Source: Anatilimnocola floriformis (GTDB lineage Bacteria > Planctomycetota > Planctomycetia > Pirellulales > Pirellulaceae). Taken from it: DNA of 64,000 bases. Numbering within the stretch: position 1 is the stretch's first letter; each line of letters begins with the position of its first letter. Below are positions 19,912 through 28,268 of the stretch, piece by piece. The stretch spans positions 172,600 through 236,599 of the forward strand of contig NZ_JAMLFW010000003.1 in assembly GCF_024256385.1 (NCBI RefSeq), read 5' to 3'. The notes beneath the pieces were generated by a model. It saw nothing but the letters and a program-made list of their open reading frames with translations, did not search any database and was not told the DNA's origin. The translations under genes and the position numbers were made by a program.

Positions 19912-20112
19912 GGCAGCGTCGGCTCCCATAGTCGCCTTTCGCTCCGCGAAAGGTAAATGGAGTTCAACCCCGCCACGCACCCAGGAATAAGCGCCAGCGA
20001 TATTCCGGCTTTCGGCGAGTGCGCGCTAACTCTTGATTTTCCCTCCCCCGCATTGGAAACTCATTTCACCCACCAACTTCCCCCGCCCGATCCTGAACCG
20101 GAGCGCTGGTTC

Positions 20113-21741
20113 ATGCTCTTTCGCCGTTTCGCTCTTGGCTTGTGCCTCGTCCTGCTCGCAGCACAAAGCCACGCTGCCGACAGCCTGCCGACAACAGCGC
20201 AGCCGTACATCGATCCCGCCGGCATCGCTGGTTCGCTAGTGATCAGCGGCGGCGGACTGCCGACCGATGATTCGATCCGCGCGAAGTTCATGGCCCTCGG
20301 CGGCGGCAAAAAGGCCAAACTGGTGATCATTCCCAGTTCGCGTTCGCGCTACGAAGCCGAGCACGACACAGAGGAATTCGACACGCGCTATCTCGCCCCT
20401 TATCGCGATTACGAACCGGTGAGCATCACGGTGCTCCACACGCGCGATCCCGAAGAAGCCAACAGCGATGAGTTTGTAAAACCGCTCCGCGAAGCAACGG
20501 CCGTGTGGTTGATGGGTGCGAATCAAAATCTGCACGCCGCCGCTTATCTCAATACCAAAGTCGAAACTGAAATCTACAACGTGCTGAAGCGCGGCGGCGT
20601 GGTCGGCGGCACGAGCGCCGGCGCTGCCATTCAAAGTCGCGTGATGATCGGCGGCGGCAAAGACGAACCGGTTCTCACCACCGGCCTCGATCTGTTGCCC
20701 GGCGCGATCGTCGATCAACATTTCCTCGCCCGCGGCCGCCAAGGTCGCTTGCTAAAAGCACTCGAACAACGCCCTGGTCTGTGGGGCCTCGGCGTCGACG
20801 AGCGAACCGCCCTCATCGTCCGCGGTCGCAAGCTCGAAACCATCGGCGAATCGGCCGCGACTATCCTGCTGCCGCCAGGCAACGGCCGCGAACTGCGCAC
20901 GATCACGCTCAAGCCCGGCGACAGCTACGATCTCGTCTCGCTCCAGCGGGCTGCGAAAGCCCGCACCGTCGAAGCCTACCCGCCCACGAAATGGGCCACG
21001 CCCGAAGTGAAAGAAGGTTCGCTCGTCATCGTCGGCGGCGGCGGACTCCCTGTCGACATTCAGAAAAAGTTTCTCGAGCTCGCTGGCGGTCCCGATGCGC
21101 CGATTGTGGTGTTGCCGACGGCGATCGAAACGCCCGATCTCGAAAAAGAAGGCCTGTTCCTCAAACGGCTCGGGGCCAAAAACGTCATCGTCCTGCCGCA
21201 GACCAAACGCGACGACGTCGAGTCTCCCGCCGTCCTCGAAGCCCTGTCGAAAGCCAAGGGCGTGTGGTTTGGCGGCGGCCGGCAGTGGCGGTTTGTCGAC
21301 GCGTATATCGGCACCAAAGCCGAACCGCTGATTCGCGATGTCGTGGCTCACGGCGGCGTCATCGGCGGCAGCAGCGCCGGCGCGACGATCCAGGGCGAGT
21401 ATCTCTGTCGCGGCAGCCCCCTCGGCAATCTCGAAATGATGGCCGAGGGTTACGAGCGCGGCCTTGGCCTGCTCCCCGGTGTCGCCATCGATCAGCACTT
21501 CGCGCAGCGCAAGCGGTTCGCCGACATGACTCAGCTGATGAAGTTTCGCCCGCAACTGCTCGGCATCGGCCTCGACGAAGCCACGGCCATCGTCGTCCGC
21601 GGCAGCACCGCCGAGGTCCTCGGCGCGAGCCAGGCCCATTTCTACGACTACCGCAGCGGCAAACCGACCGGCGAAAAAGATTATCAATCGCTCAAGGCCG
21701 GCCAAAAGTTCGATCTGGTCGGCCGTAAGATTCTAGAGTGA
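20113..21741 (+). CDS. Secreted protein with two tandem peptidase S51 (cyanophycinase-like) domains
   Basis: 542 residues from ATG 20113, chosen because a signal peptide follows directly (LFRRFALGLCLVLLAAQSHA). Domain 1 (about 30-290) and domain 2 (about 300-540) are homologous: each opens with a GSLVI-SGGG / GSLVIVGGGG strand, carries the serine elbow (GGTSAGAA in the first, GGSSAGAT in the second), a LLPG-DQHF block, and an LGxGxDExTA segment. S51 enzymes include cyanophycinase and peptidase E, Ser exopeptidases acting on Asp-containing or beta-Asp-Arg peptides. Both Ser residues are retained, so both halves may be active. Substrate and partners unknown. Confidence 0.82.
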   Translation: MLFRRFALGLCLVLLAAQSHAADSLPTTAQPYIDPAGIAGSLVISGGGLPTDDSIRAKFMALGGGKKAKLVIIPSSRSRYEAEHDTEEFDTRYLAPYRDYEPVSITVLHTRDPEEANSDEFVKPLREATAVWLMGANQNLHAAAYLNTKVETEIYNVLKRGGVVGGTSAGAAIQSRVMIGGGKDEPVLTTGLDLLPGAIVDQHFLARGRQGRLLKALEQRPGLWGLGVDERTALIVRGRKLETIGESAATILLPPGNGRELRTITLKPGDSYDLVSLQRAAKARTVEAYPPTKWATPEVKEGSLVIVGGGGLPVDIQKKFLELAGGPDAPIVVLPTAIETPDLEKEGLFLKRLGAKNVIVLPQTKRDDVESPAVLEALSKAKGVWFGGGRQWRFVDAYIGTKAEPLIRDVVAHGGVIGGSSAGATIQGEYLCRGSPLGNLEMMAEGYERGLGLLPGVAIDQHFAQRKRFADMTQLMKFRPQLLGIGLDEATAIVVRGSTAEVLGASQAHFYDYRSGKPTGEKDYQSLKAGQKFDLVGRKILE

Positions 21742-21794
21742 ACAATCCCGCGCCGTTGCGGTTACTGCTGCACCTAGTTTTGCGGATTGTCAAA

Positions 21795-21872
21795 ATCAGC
21801 CGCCGGGCGCTAGCCCCCGGCTTATCGACGATCGCAAGTGACCAAGCCGGGGGCTAGCGCCCGGCGGCTGAT
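21795..21872. repeat. 29-bp perfect inverted repeat (hairpin) after the S51 gene
   Basis: Arms 21795-21823 and 21844-21872 are exactly complementary over 29 bp (core CGGGCGCTAGCCCCCGGCTT) with a 20-nt loop. It lies 53 bp after the S51 stop and about 110 bp before the ABC ATPase start, in a 240-bp gap with no other feature. No T-run follows, so it is either a non-canonical transcription stop or a copy of a palindromic intergenic repeat. Confidence 0.75.
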
Positions 21873-21981
21873 TGGAGACATGTAGCAGTTCCGGCCTACG
21901 TCGCTAGCTACTTCACCCAATTGCCAGAACTCCAGCCCACGCCAACAATGAGGGGCTGGCCGTTCGTCCGTTTGCCCTGGG

Positions 21982-22917
21982 ATGCTTGCAGTGAAGTCTA
22001 TTGTCGCTACGCAATCGCTGACCAAGATCTATGGTCCGTTGCGAGCGCTCGACGATTGCACGGTGCAGGTCGCGGCCGGCGAGGTCTTCGGCCTGCTCGG
22101 CCCCAACGGCGCGGGAAAAACCACGCTCATCCGCCTGCTGCTCGGCTTCCTCCAGCCCAGCTCCGGCCACGCCTCGATCGCCGATCTCGATTGCCACCGG
22201 CAGTCAGTCGAAGTGCGGCGAAACGTGGCTTACCTCCCGGCAGAAGCCGCTCTCTTTCCGCAGATGCGCGGCCGTGAAGTCCTCCGCTTTTTTGCCGAGA
22301 TTCGCAATAACACCCCCGAGCGGTCGCTCGCCATCGCCGAACGCCTCGAGCTCGATCTCACGCGCAGCGTCGGCTTTATGTCGACCGGCATGAAACAAAA
22401 GCTGGCCCTCGCCGCGACGATGGGGGCCGATGTGCCCCTCTATATCCTCGACGAGCCGACGGCCAATCTCGATCCTTCGGTCCGCAGCACCGTGCTCGAG
22501 CTCGTCGCCGAGGCCCGCGCTCGCGGCGCTACAGTCATGTTCTCGTCGCACGTGCTCGCCGAGGTCGAAGAAGTTTGTCAGCGCGTCGTCATTCTCCGTG
22601 CAGGTCGACTGGTGCACACCCAAGTGATGGCCGAGCTCCGATCACAGCATCGCATTCTGGCCTGGCTCAAAGGTCCGTTGCCCGATCTGCCGCGCGAGCT
22701 ATTGGGCGAGGAAGGGCGTGTGGTGCAAGAAGGCGATCTCGCCACGATCGATTCCCCCGGCGATCTCGCGCCGCTGCTCGGCTGGCTGGCGAGTTTGCCG
22801 CTGCGTGATATTCGTATCGAGCCGGTCGGCTTGCGCTCGATTTACGATCGTTATCATCGGGCCGAATCTGGAACTGCTACTGGCTCAGCGCGCGTCGCAG
22901 CCGAGGTGTTGCGATGA
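21982..22917 (+). CDS. ABC transporter ATP-binding protein
   Basis: 311 residues. Walker A GPNGAGKTT (40-48), Q-loop region near LPAEAALFPQ (85-94), signature variant STGMKQK (134-140), Walker B LYILDEP (153-159) and switch His190 in SSHVLAEVEE are all present, so it should hydrolyse ATP. The C-terminal 100 residues resemble the regulatory tail of CcmA/NatA-type exporters. The stop overlaps the start of the permease gene (ATGA at 22914-22917), implying translational coupling. Substrate unknown; exporters of this ABC-2 type move lipids, drugs or ions. Confidence 0.9.
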   Translation: MLAVKSIVATQSLTKIYGPLRALDDCTVQVAAGEVFGLLGPNGAGKTTLIRLLLGFLQPSSGHASIADLDCHRQSVEVRRNVAYLPAEAALFPQMRGREVLRFFAEIRNNTPERSLAIAERLELDLTRSVGFMSTGMKQKLALAATMGADVPLYILDEPTANLDPSVRSTVLELVAEARARGATVMFSSHVLAEVEEVCQRVVILRAGRLVHTQVMAELRSQHRILAWLKGPLPDLPRELLGEEGRVVQEGDLATIDSPGDLAPLLGWLASLPLRDIRIEPVGLRSIYDRYHRAESGTATGSARVAAEVLR

Positions 22918-23885
22918 ATCGCGTGTTACTCAAAAAGTGCGTCAACGAAGTGCTGCTGCTGTTCCTCGCGAGCGGCTTGCTCCTGTTTTCGTTCTGCTGG
23001 GTTCGCATCTTCATCGTGGCCAGCATCGACACCGGCTCGTTCGCCACCATCGTCGACAAGCTGTGGGATAACTACGGCCGGCTGTCCCCCGTGCCGTTCG
23101 GCCAGCTCCTTACCTACACCGGCCGCATTGCCATCGGCTACGACGAACCAATGGTGGTGTTTTGCATCGCGATCTTTGCCATCGCTCGCGGCTCGGCTGC
23201 CGTCAGCGGCGAACTGAGTCGCGGCACGATGGAAATGTTGCTCGCCCAACCGATCAGTCGCATGCAGGCGCTCTATTCGCAAGCCGCCGTCACGGTCGTT
23301 TGCCTCGCGCTTCTCTGCTGCCTCACCTGGTGCGGCACGTACAGCGGCATTCAAACAGCCCGCGCCACCGAGGTGAAACCCGCCCGCTCGCTGCGCGTGC
23401 CCGTGCTCGAATGGCAAATCCCGCTCTCGTTCGGCACGAATGAAAAGATCCGCGTACCGATGCGCGACCGCGTCGAGCCGAAGCACTTTCTGCCGGGCGC
23501 CCTGAATCTCTTCTGCTTCGGCGTGTGCATGGCCGGTCTGGCCACGCTGGCCTCGGCCTGCGACCGCTACCGCTGGCGGACGATCGGCATCCTCTCGACG
23601 TTCTTCGTCCTGCAAATGATCTTCAAGGTCCTCAGCCGCGCCTTCGACAGCACCGGCTGGCTGCAATACCTGACCATCCTCTCGGCCTACGAACCGCAGC
23701 GTCTGATCTACATCGCCCACGACGTCCCCACCCTCAACTGGTCCTGGTGGGTCCCCGCCGGCGACCGCCACCCCTCGATGGCCGGCCCGCTCCTCTACTA
23801 CGTCCTCCTCCTCAGCATTGGCTGCGGCAGCTATGCAGCCGCGGGCGTGATCTTTCAACGGCGGGATTTGCCGGCACCGATGTGA
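22914..23885 (+). CDS. ABC-2 type transporter permease
   Basis: 323 residues with about six hydrophobic segments: near residues 12-35, 75-95, 115-138, 190-210, 220-240 and 285-310. The segment RGSAAVSGELSRGTMEMLLA matches the ABC-2 permease pattern that contacts the ATPase, where a GE(x)RGT-like turn is conserved. A periplasmic loop of roughly 50 residues lies between helices 3 and 4. It pairs with the ATPase gene through a 4-bp overlap. Substrate unknown. Confidence 0.85.
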   Translation: MNRVLLKKCVNEVLLLFLASGLLLFSFCWVRIFIVASIDTGSFATIVDKLWDNYGRLSPVPFGQLLTYTGRIAIGYDEPMVVFCIAIFAIARGSAAVSGELSRGTMEMLLAQPISRMQALYSQAAVTVVCLALLCCLTWCGTYSGIQTARATEVKPARSLRVPVLEWQIPLSFGTNEKIRVPMRDRVEPKHFLPGALNLFCFGVCMAGLATLASACDRYRWRTIGILSTFFVLQMIFKVLSRAFDSTGWLQYLTILSAYEPQRLIYIAHDVPTLNWSWWVPAGDRHPSMAGPLLYYVLLLSIGCGSYAAAGVIFQRRDLPAPM

Positions 23886-23984
23886 GCTATCTCAGCCGCC
23901 ATACTGGACGATTTATTTACTCGTGGTACGATTCAAACATGTCGCCCCAAGGGATCATTTGATCTTTTTCTGCGGTCATGGCGA

Positions 23985-24013
23985 TTGACATCGACGGCTT
24001 CATGTCATATGAT
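23985..24013 (+). promoter_or_regulatory. Near-consensus sigma70 promoter for the toxin-antitoxin/ATPase operon
   Basis: TTGACA (23985-23990), a spacer of exactly 17 bp, and TATGAT (24008-24013): six of six and five of six matches to the bacterial housekeeping consensus. The start codon of the first operon gene is at 24050, giving a leader of about 30 nt. A short ATGTCATATGAT stretch overlaps the -10 and could contain an operator, but no strong palindrome is evident. Confidence 0.7.
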
Positions 24014-24049
24014 CGACTGTAGCTGGGCACGTGCCGGATTCCCACACGC

Positions 24050-24439
24050 ATGGATGAAGTATCTGCCGACATTCGCCGACAAGCTGCGATGCTAGCACGC
24101 AGGCGAAGCGCGCGATCCGCCGTGTTTAGTCGCAGCGCGCCGATCGACTGGTCCCCGCACTCAGTCCTAAACCCCGAGAACAATGAACCGTTCACGTCCG
24201 ACGCCGCTTGGGAATTTATCGCCAGTTGCCTAGATACGATTGCTATACAAGCAACTTGGGTAGAGCTGACTCATCCAGCAGGCAAGCGCGCAATATGCAT
24301 GACGATTTTAAGTGGAGAAAAAACGATCTATTTAAAGATCCAGATTGGTAGCGGTACAATTTTCGGTCGCAGCTTCCATTATAGCTACCGGGAGTCCCTT
24401 CCCTGCAACTCTGAGGGGGCATCTAGCTCTCGCCGATGA
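24050..24439 (+). CDS. Small protein in toxin position upstream of an MqsA-like antitoxin
   Basis: 129 residues, not recognised with certainty. The core is residues about 53-112, with TIYLKIQIGSGTIFGRSFHY near the end. This alternation of beta strands (VYLKI-type then a short basic stretch) is loosely like the C-terminal half of MqsR/RelE-fold RNase toxins. Gene order (first gene, then MqsA-like gene) matches mqsRA. The stop overlaps the next start (ATGA, 24436-24439), so the two are translationally coupled. Residues 1-30 are Arg/Ala-rich. Codon use is A+T-richer than that of flanking genes. An RNase-type toxin is inferred from position and weak similarity only; a partner subunit of the ATPase is an alternative. 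Confidence 0.6.
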   Translation: MDEVSADIRRQAAMLARRRSARSAVFSRSAPIDWSPHSVLNPENNEPFTSDAAWEFIASCLDTIAIQATWVELTHPAGKRAICMTILSGEKTIYLKIQIGSGTIFGRSFHYSYRESLPCNSEGASSSRR

Positions 24440-24975
24440 CAGGATTTCAAAATATGCTGTGCCCTGCATGTGAAAGCGATCGGCTTAAAACCGCAGTTGG
24501 TCCTTATGTGTTTAAATATGGAGCCGAGGAATCTGCCGTAAGACTTACGGCGATGGTCCCTATCACGACGTGCCTAAGTTGCGGGACTGAGTTTCTTGGC
24601 CACGAAGCTGAAGAAGGGATTCACGATTCGGTCTGCAGGCATTTGAACGTACTCACGCCTCGTGAGATCACCGCACTGCGCGAACAATACAAGCTCAGCA
24701 GGGCTGATTTTGCTGCGATTACGCAGCTTGGTGAAGCAACAATTGGCCGGTGGGAACGTGGGCAGTTGATACAAAATGCAGCTTACGATGAGTTCCTTCG
24801 CCTATTGACGGTGTCCGAGAATTTTCGACGACTTCGGCAGCGTCATAGTCAAGCGACAGCCGGTGATAGGGGCGCAATTGCTCCTGTTAATAAATTCCGG
24901 TCGATAGCACCTAGTGTTGCAATTTCAGCGCGGGCAAATAGCTTTAGGCTGGTTAAAGCCGAGGCGGCGGCATAG
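24436..24975 (+). CDS. MqsA/YgiT-type antitoxin-like regulator
   Basis: 179 residues. The N-terminal zinc-binding module has two CxxC pairs (CPAC near residue 8, CLSC near 47), as in the MqsA N-domain. It is followed by a linker and an Xre-type HTH (residues about 75-125: TPREITALREQYKLSRADFA, then GEATIGRWERGQ). MqsA proteins bind the toxin through the zinc domain and the operator through the HTH, repressing their own operon. This protein is longer than E. coli MqsA (131 residues), with an extra 45-residue basic tail. It overlaps the preceding gene by 4 bp, and the ATPase start lies 1 bp after its stop. Confidence 0.78.
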   Translation: MTGFQNMLCPACESDRLKTAVGPYVFKYGAEESAVRLTAMVPITTCLSCGTEFLGHEAEEGIHDSVCRHLNVLTPREITALREQYKLSRADFAAITQLGEATIGRWERGQLIQNAAYDEFLRLLTVSENFRRLRQRHSQATAGDRGAIAPVNKFRSIAPSVAISARANSFRLVKAEAAA

Positions 24976-24976
24976 C

Positions 24977-26788
24977 ATGTATGTAGTGACGTTTTATTCG
25001 TTTAAAGGCGGTGTCGGCCGGACGATGTCGCTCGTAAATGTTGCGTTTGATCTTGTAAGATCCGGTCATAGTGTCTTAATAGTCGATTTTGACCTTGAGG
25101 CCCCTGGTGTTCACACATTCGAGGCGCTTCGCCCTCCGCTGCCCTGCAAAGGAATTGTCGAGCTTGTAACGGAATATACGCAATCTGGTGTTTCTCCTGA
25201 CATCGAAGATTTTACCTATGAAGCTACAGGGCTCGACGACAAGGGAAAGCTTTGGGTCATGCCCGCCGGAAAGGGAGGGCCGGACTATCGCCGTCAGCTT
25301 TCTGAGATTAATTGGCCAAAGCTCTACGCAGACAATGAAGGCTTTTTGCTTTTCGAAGATATCAAGGCTCAGTGGAAGTGCCATTTCAAGCCCGATTATG
25401 TATTAATCGATTCGAGAACAGGGCACTCAGATATTGAGGGCATCTGTACTCGACAACTGCCAGATGCAGTAGTTTTGCACTTTTATCCAAACGAACAGAA
25501 TCTCAATGGGCTGCAACAGGTGGCACGCGATATACGTGCTGAATCTGATATTGCCAACGACACCGAAAGGAAAATCTGCCTTCATTTCGTAATGTCAAAT
25601 GTTCCCGATCTCGATGACGAGGACGGAATACTTCAGTCACGCGTGGAGAAAGCACATGCAGCGCTGGGATTTGAGGAACTGATTCGGATTCACTACTATC
25701 CAAGCCTTGCGTTGATGGATCAAATGATCTTTACCAAGGATCGGACCAATAGTCGTTTGGCAAAGGAGTACCGCAATCTTAAAGATAATATTGCTGATCA
25801 AAACGACGAGGATGTAGAGGGCGTCTTGCGGTTTCTTCGGCGGGTCGAGGCTGGTGTTGCGAAGCGTCATTCGCTGAATGCTAGTAAAATCGACGTGCGT
25901 CTGCAATCGATTGAAACCATGCAAGCGAACAATCGCGAAGCGATGTTCCTTCTTGGATTGATTCGGAAGCGTGAGGGCAATCTTGCCGAAGCTGTAATAA
26001 TGCTTAGCAGATCAATTGAATTGGGATTTGAGCCAAAGCAAGCCCTGCTCGAGCGTGCGACAGTTTATGCAATGCAACGCAACTTAGCAGAATCCCAAAA
26101 TGACCTGCAGAAGCTGTTTCAATATCGTGATCTAGATACGATGGAGCTGTATAGGGCTGTTCAATTGCTTCGGAGAGGCGATCCTGATGTCGTGTCCCTC
26201 GTTCTGGCCAGTCCAGCATACAAATCGCTTGACCTTGGAAATAGGATGTTTGTTGCCAGAAGCTTGCTAGGCAGAGGGGCGGAAGTACTAGTAACTGGAG
26301 ATTTCAGGAAGCTCGTGAATGAGAAGGATTTTCGCAGTCCATCGTTCCGGGCAGATCGTAATGAACTCGTTCTGGCGGCGATAGGCAATGGGCACCTTGA
26401 CTTGGCAATGGCTGCATTTGGTGACATTCGCCCGGATCCAGCCCAATTGGCAATTGAAGACGCATTCAATTACGCAATGGCAGAGTGGGGGCTCACGAAA
26501 GTGCTCCCGGTCGATATGTTTGGAAGGGTAGTGGATCTCGAAACTGTGTCTGGTCGAACTCGAGCTGCGAACTTTCAGCAGTGCATGGCGATTGCGAACT
26601 GGGCAGTTGGGAGGCAGGAGGAAGCGAAAAAACGTCTTGAGGATGCCATTCGCAAGAGTAACGAGATCGCAACGAGGGAGTTTAGTTGCTGGCGATACAA
26701 GCCTGTAAACAAAGAGGAGTTTCTAGCCGACTGCGCAGCGATCTCCAAGATGTTTAAGTTGGGTGATGCGCTGCCACCTTTTGCGTAA
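24977..26788 (+). CDS. KGGVGR-variant ParA/MinD-like ATPase with helical-repeat C-terminus
   Basis: 603 residues from ATG 24977, which directly follows the antitoxin-like stop; a longer reading beginning inside the upstream gene was rejected. The deviant Walker A is KGGVGRTMSL (10-19), with Arg where ParA/MinD proteins usually have Lys. IVDFDLEAPG (35-44) is the switch region and VLIDSRTG (141-148, Asp144) the Walker-B-like strand; DAVVLHFYPNEQNLNG follows. Residues about 310-600 are alpha-helical with TPR/Sel1-like spacing (AMFLLGLIRKREGNLAEAV, RATVYAMQRNLAESQ). ATPases with this motif variant are found beside conflict and defence genes. G+C is low: two 60-base lines counted by eye gave 40% and 43%. 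The role is inferred. Confidence 0.8.
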   Translation: MYVVTFYSFKGGVGRTMSLVNVAFDLVRSGHSVLIVDFDLEAPGVHTFEALRPPLPCKGIVELVTEYTQSGVSPDIEDFTYEATGLDDKGKLWVMPAGKGGPDYRRQLSEINWPKLYADNEGFLLFEDIKAQWKCHFKPDYVLIDSRTGHSDIEGICTRQLPDAVVLHFYPNEQNLNGLQQVARDIRAESDIANDTERKICLHFVMSNVPDLDDEDGILQSRVEKAHAALGFEELIRIHYYPSLALMDQMIFTKDRTNSRLAKEYRNLKDNIADQNDEDVEGVLRFLRRVEAGVAKRHSLNASKIDVRLQSIETMQANNREAMFLLGLIRKREGNLAEAVIMLSRSIELGFEPKQALLERATVYAMQRNLAESQNDLQKLFQYRDLDTMELYRAVQLLRRGDPDVVSLVLASPAYKSLDLGNRMFVARSLLGRGAEVLVTGDFRKLVNEKDFRSPSFRADRNELVLAAIGNGHLDLAMAAFGDIRPDPAQLAIEDAFNYAMAEWGLTKVLPVDMFGRVVDLETVSGRTRAANFQQCMAIANWAVGRQEEAKKRLEDAIRKSNEIATREFSCWRYKPVNKEEFLADCAAISKMFKLGDALPPFA

Positions 26789-27351
26789 GAAAGCGAGACT
26801 GTCCTAGTGTTTGTTGGCCGTTCTAGGGCGACGGTGCGGTCGGTTGGCGGCCCTACCCTGAGCTAACTTCGTGCCGCAGTGGGTGGTGAAATCGAATTGA
26901 GTTCGCCGGGCTTAATAGAAGAGTCTTACCTCATAGGCCGGGGCAGGCTGCTCGGGTGAGTACGCGCCTGTCACCCGCGGTTCAGTGATTCGCTGACCAT
27001 CGGCTGCGAGGGGAAACTGGTCAGGGGTGATCCACTCGATAGCGGTGGTGAGTTAGCCGGTGTGGCAGAATTCTTCGATGGCGGCAATGGCGAGCGAGCC
27101 TGGGATGAATAAGCCTTTCGAACAAAGCCTCGTAGCTTCGCTGGGCATTTTCGTGCGGGCGTGGGCCTGTGTCTGGCGTGAAAAGTGAAACAACTGTTGT
27201 ACGAGACCCTCCCTGGAGGCTGGGGATCGGCAAGTCGGCCGGTGCTGAATGAGGAGCAGCGGTCGAGGGCCTGGCGGTCGTTGTTCGGTTTTGGGTTGGA
27301 TGATAAAGTGTGGCGTTTTCACCGTACATTTCTCTCCAAGCAGGTCTTCCG
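26789..27351. other. Island-edge intergenic region with a possible decayed leftward ORF
   Basis: 563 bp without a convincing gene. On the leftward strand 27322-26912 reads as one frame of 137 codons broken by a single in-frame TAA (27055-27053): 89 codons ending AAIEEFCHTG, then 46 more beginning LTTAIEWITPDQ and ending at TAA. This might be a remnant gene, perhaps of a mobile element at the edge of the A+T-rich island, but I recognise no family. A 6-bp inverted repeat (TAGGGC 26824-26829 / GCCCTA 26850-26855) lies just after the ATPase gene; no T-run follows. Confidence 0.25.
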
Positions 27352-28254
27352 ATGCCGCTGCTGGTTGTTGGTTCCGTCGCGTTCGATAGCATTCAAACTC
27401 CCGCGGCGACGCGCGAGCGCGTGCTGGGGGGCTCGGCGGTTTTCTTTTCGTACTCGGCGAGCTACTTTGCCCCGGTTCGGCTGGTGGGCGTGGTCGGCGA
27501 AGATTGGCCCAGCGAGCACAGCGAACTGCTGCAGAAGCGGAATATCGACACGGCGGGGCTGCACGTGGTGCAGGGCGGCAAGACCTTCTTCTGGAAGGGG
27601 AAGTACCTGCCGAATATGAACGACCGCGAGACGCTCGAGGTGCAGCTGAATGTTTTCGGCGACTTCAAGCCGACGCTGCCGGAGCATTTTCGCCGGTCCG
27701 ATTTCGTGTTTCTGGCCAACGGCTCGCCGGTGACGCAGCTGAAGACGCTGGAGCAGGTGCAACAGCCGAAGCTGGTGGTCGCCGATACGATGGACCTGTG
27801 GATTCGCGAGCAGCACGCCGGCCTGATGGAGCTGATGCGGCGAGTGGATGGCCTGGTGATGAACGACAGCGAAGCCAAGCTGCTGACCGGCGAAGAAAAC
27901 CTGGTGGCCGCGGGGCACAAGGTGCTGGAGCTGGGGCCAAAGTTTGTCGTGATCAAAAAGGGCGAGCACGGCGCGATGTTCTTCTCGAAGCATGAGACGT
28001 ACGTGCTGCCGGCGTTCCCGACCGACCGCGTTGTCGATCCGACCGGCGCTGGCGACAGCTTTGCCGGCGGCATGATGGGCTACCTGGCCGCGAAGAACAG
28101 CTTCGAGCCGAAGGTGCTGAAGGAAGCCATGGCGTATGGCATTTTGGTGGCGAGCTTCAACGTGGAAGACTTCAGCCTCGATCGACTCAAGCAGATCGAC
28201 CGGAGCGATTTGGATCTGCGGATGGAGAAGTATCGGAAGATGCTGTCGTTCTAA
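27352..28254 (+). CDS. PfkB family carbohydrate kinase
   Basis: 300 residues from ATG 27352; codons upstream in the same frame lack support. The ribokinase fold is shown by GSVAFDSIQTP at the N-terminus, the glycine motif GGSAVFFSYSAS near residue 27, and the C-terminal signature DPTGAGDSFAGGMMGY with catalytic base Asp235. PfkB enzymes phosphorylate sugars, nucleosides or related alcohols with ATP; the substrate cannot be decided here, though sugar or adenosine kinases are closest in form. It converges on the HEAT-lipoprotein gene with 14 bp between the stops. Confidence 0.87.
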   Translation: MPLLVVGSVAFDSIQTPAATRERVLGGSAVFFSYSASYFAPVRLVGVVGEDWPSEHSELLQKRNIDTAGLHVVQGGKTFFWKGKYLPNMNDRETLEVQLNVFGDFKPTLPEHFRRSDFVFLANGSPVTQLKTLEQVQQPKLVVADTMDLWIREQHAGLMELMRRVDGLVMNDSEAKLLTGEENLVAAGHKVLELGPKFVVIKKGEHGAMFFSKHETYVLPAFPTDRVVDPTGAGDSFAGGMMGYLAAKNSFEPKVLKEAMAYGILVASFNVEDFSLDRLKQIDRSDLDLRMEKYRKMLSF

Positions 28255-28268
28255 AGGAACGGCGGCTG

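Noticed and set aside
24914..26788. Longer start for the KGGVGR ATPase inside the antitoxin-like gene
   Set aside because: The added 21 residues are unrelated to ATPase N-termini; the ATG at 24977 gives the expected short N-terminus (MYVVTFYSFKGG).
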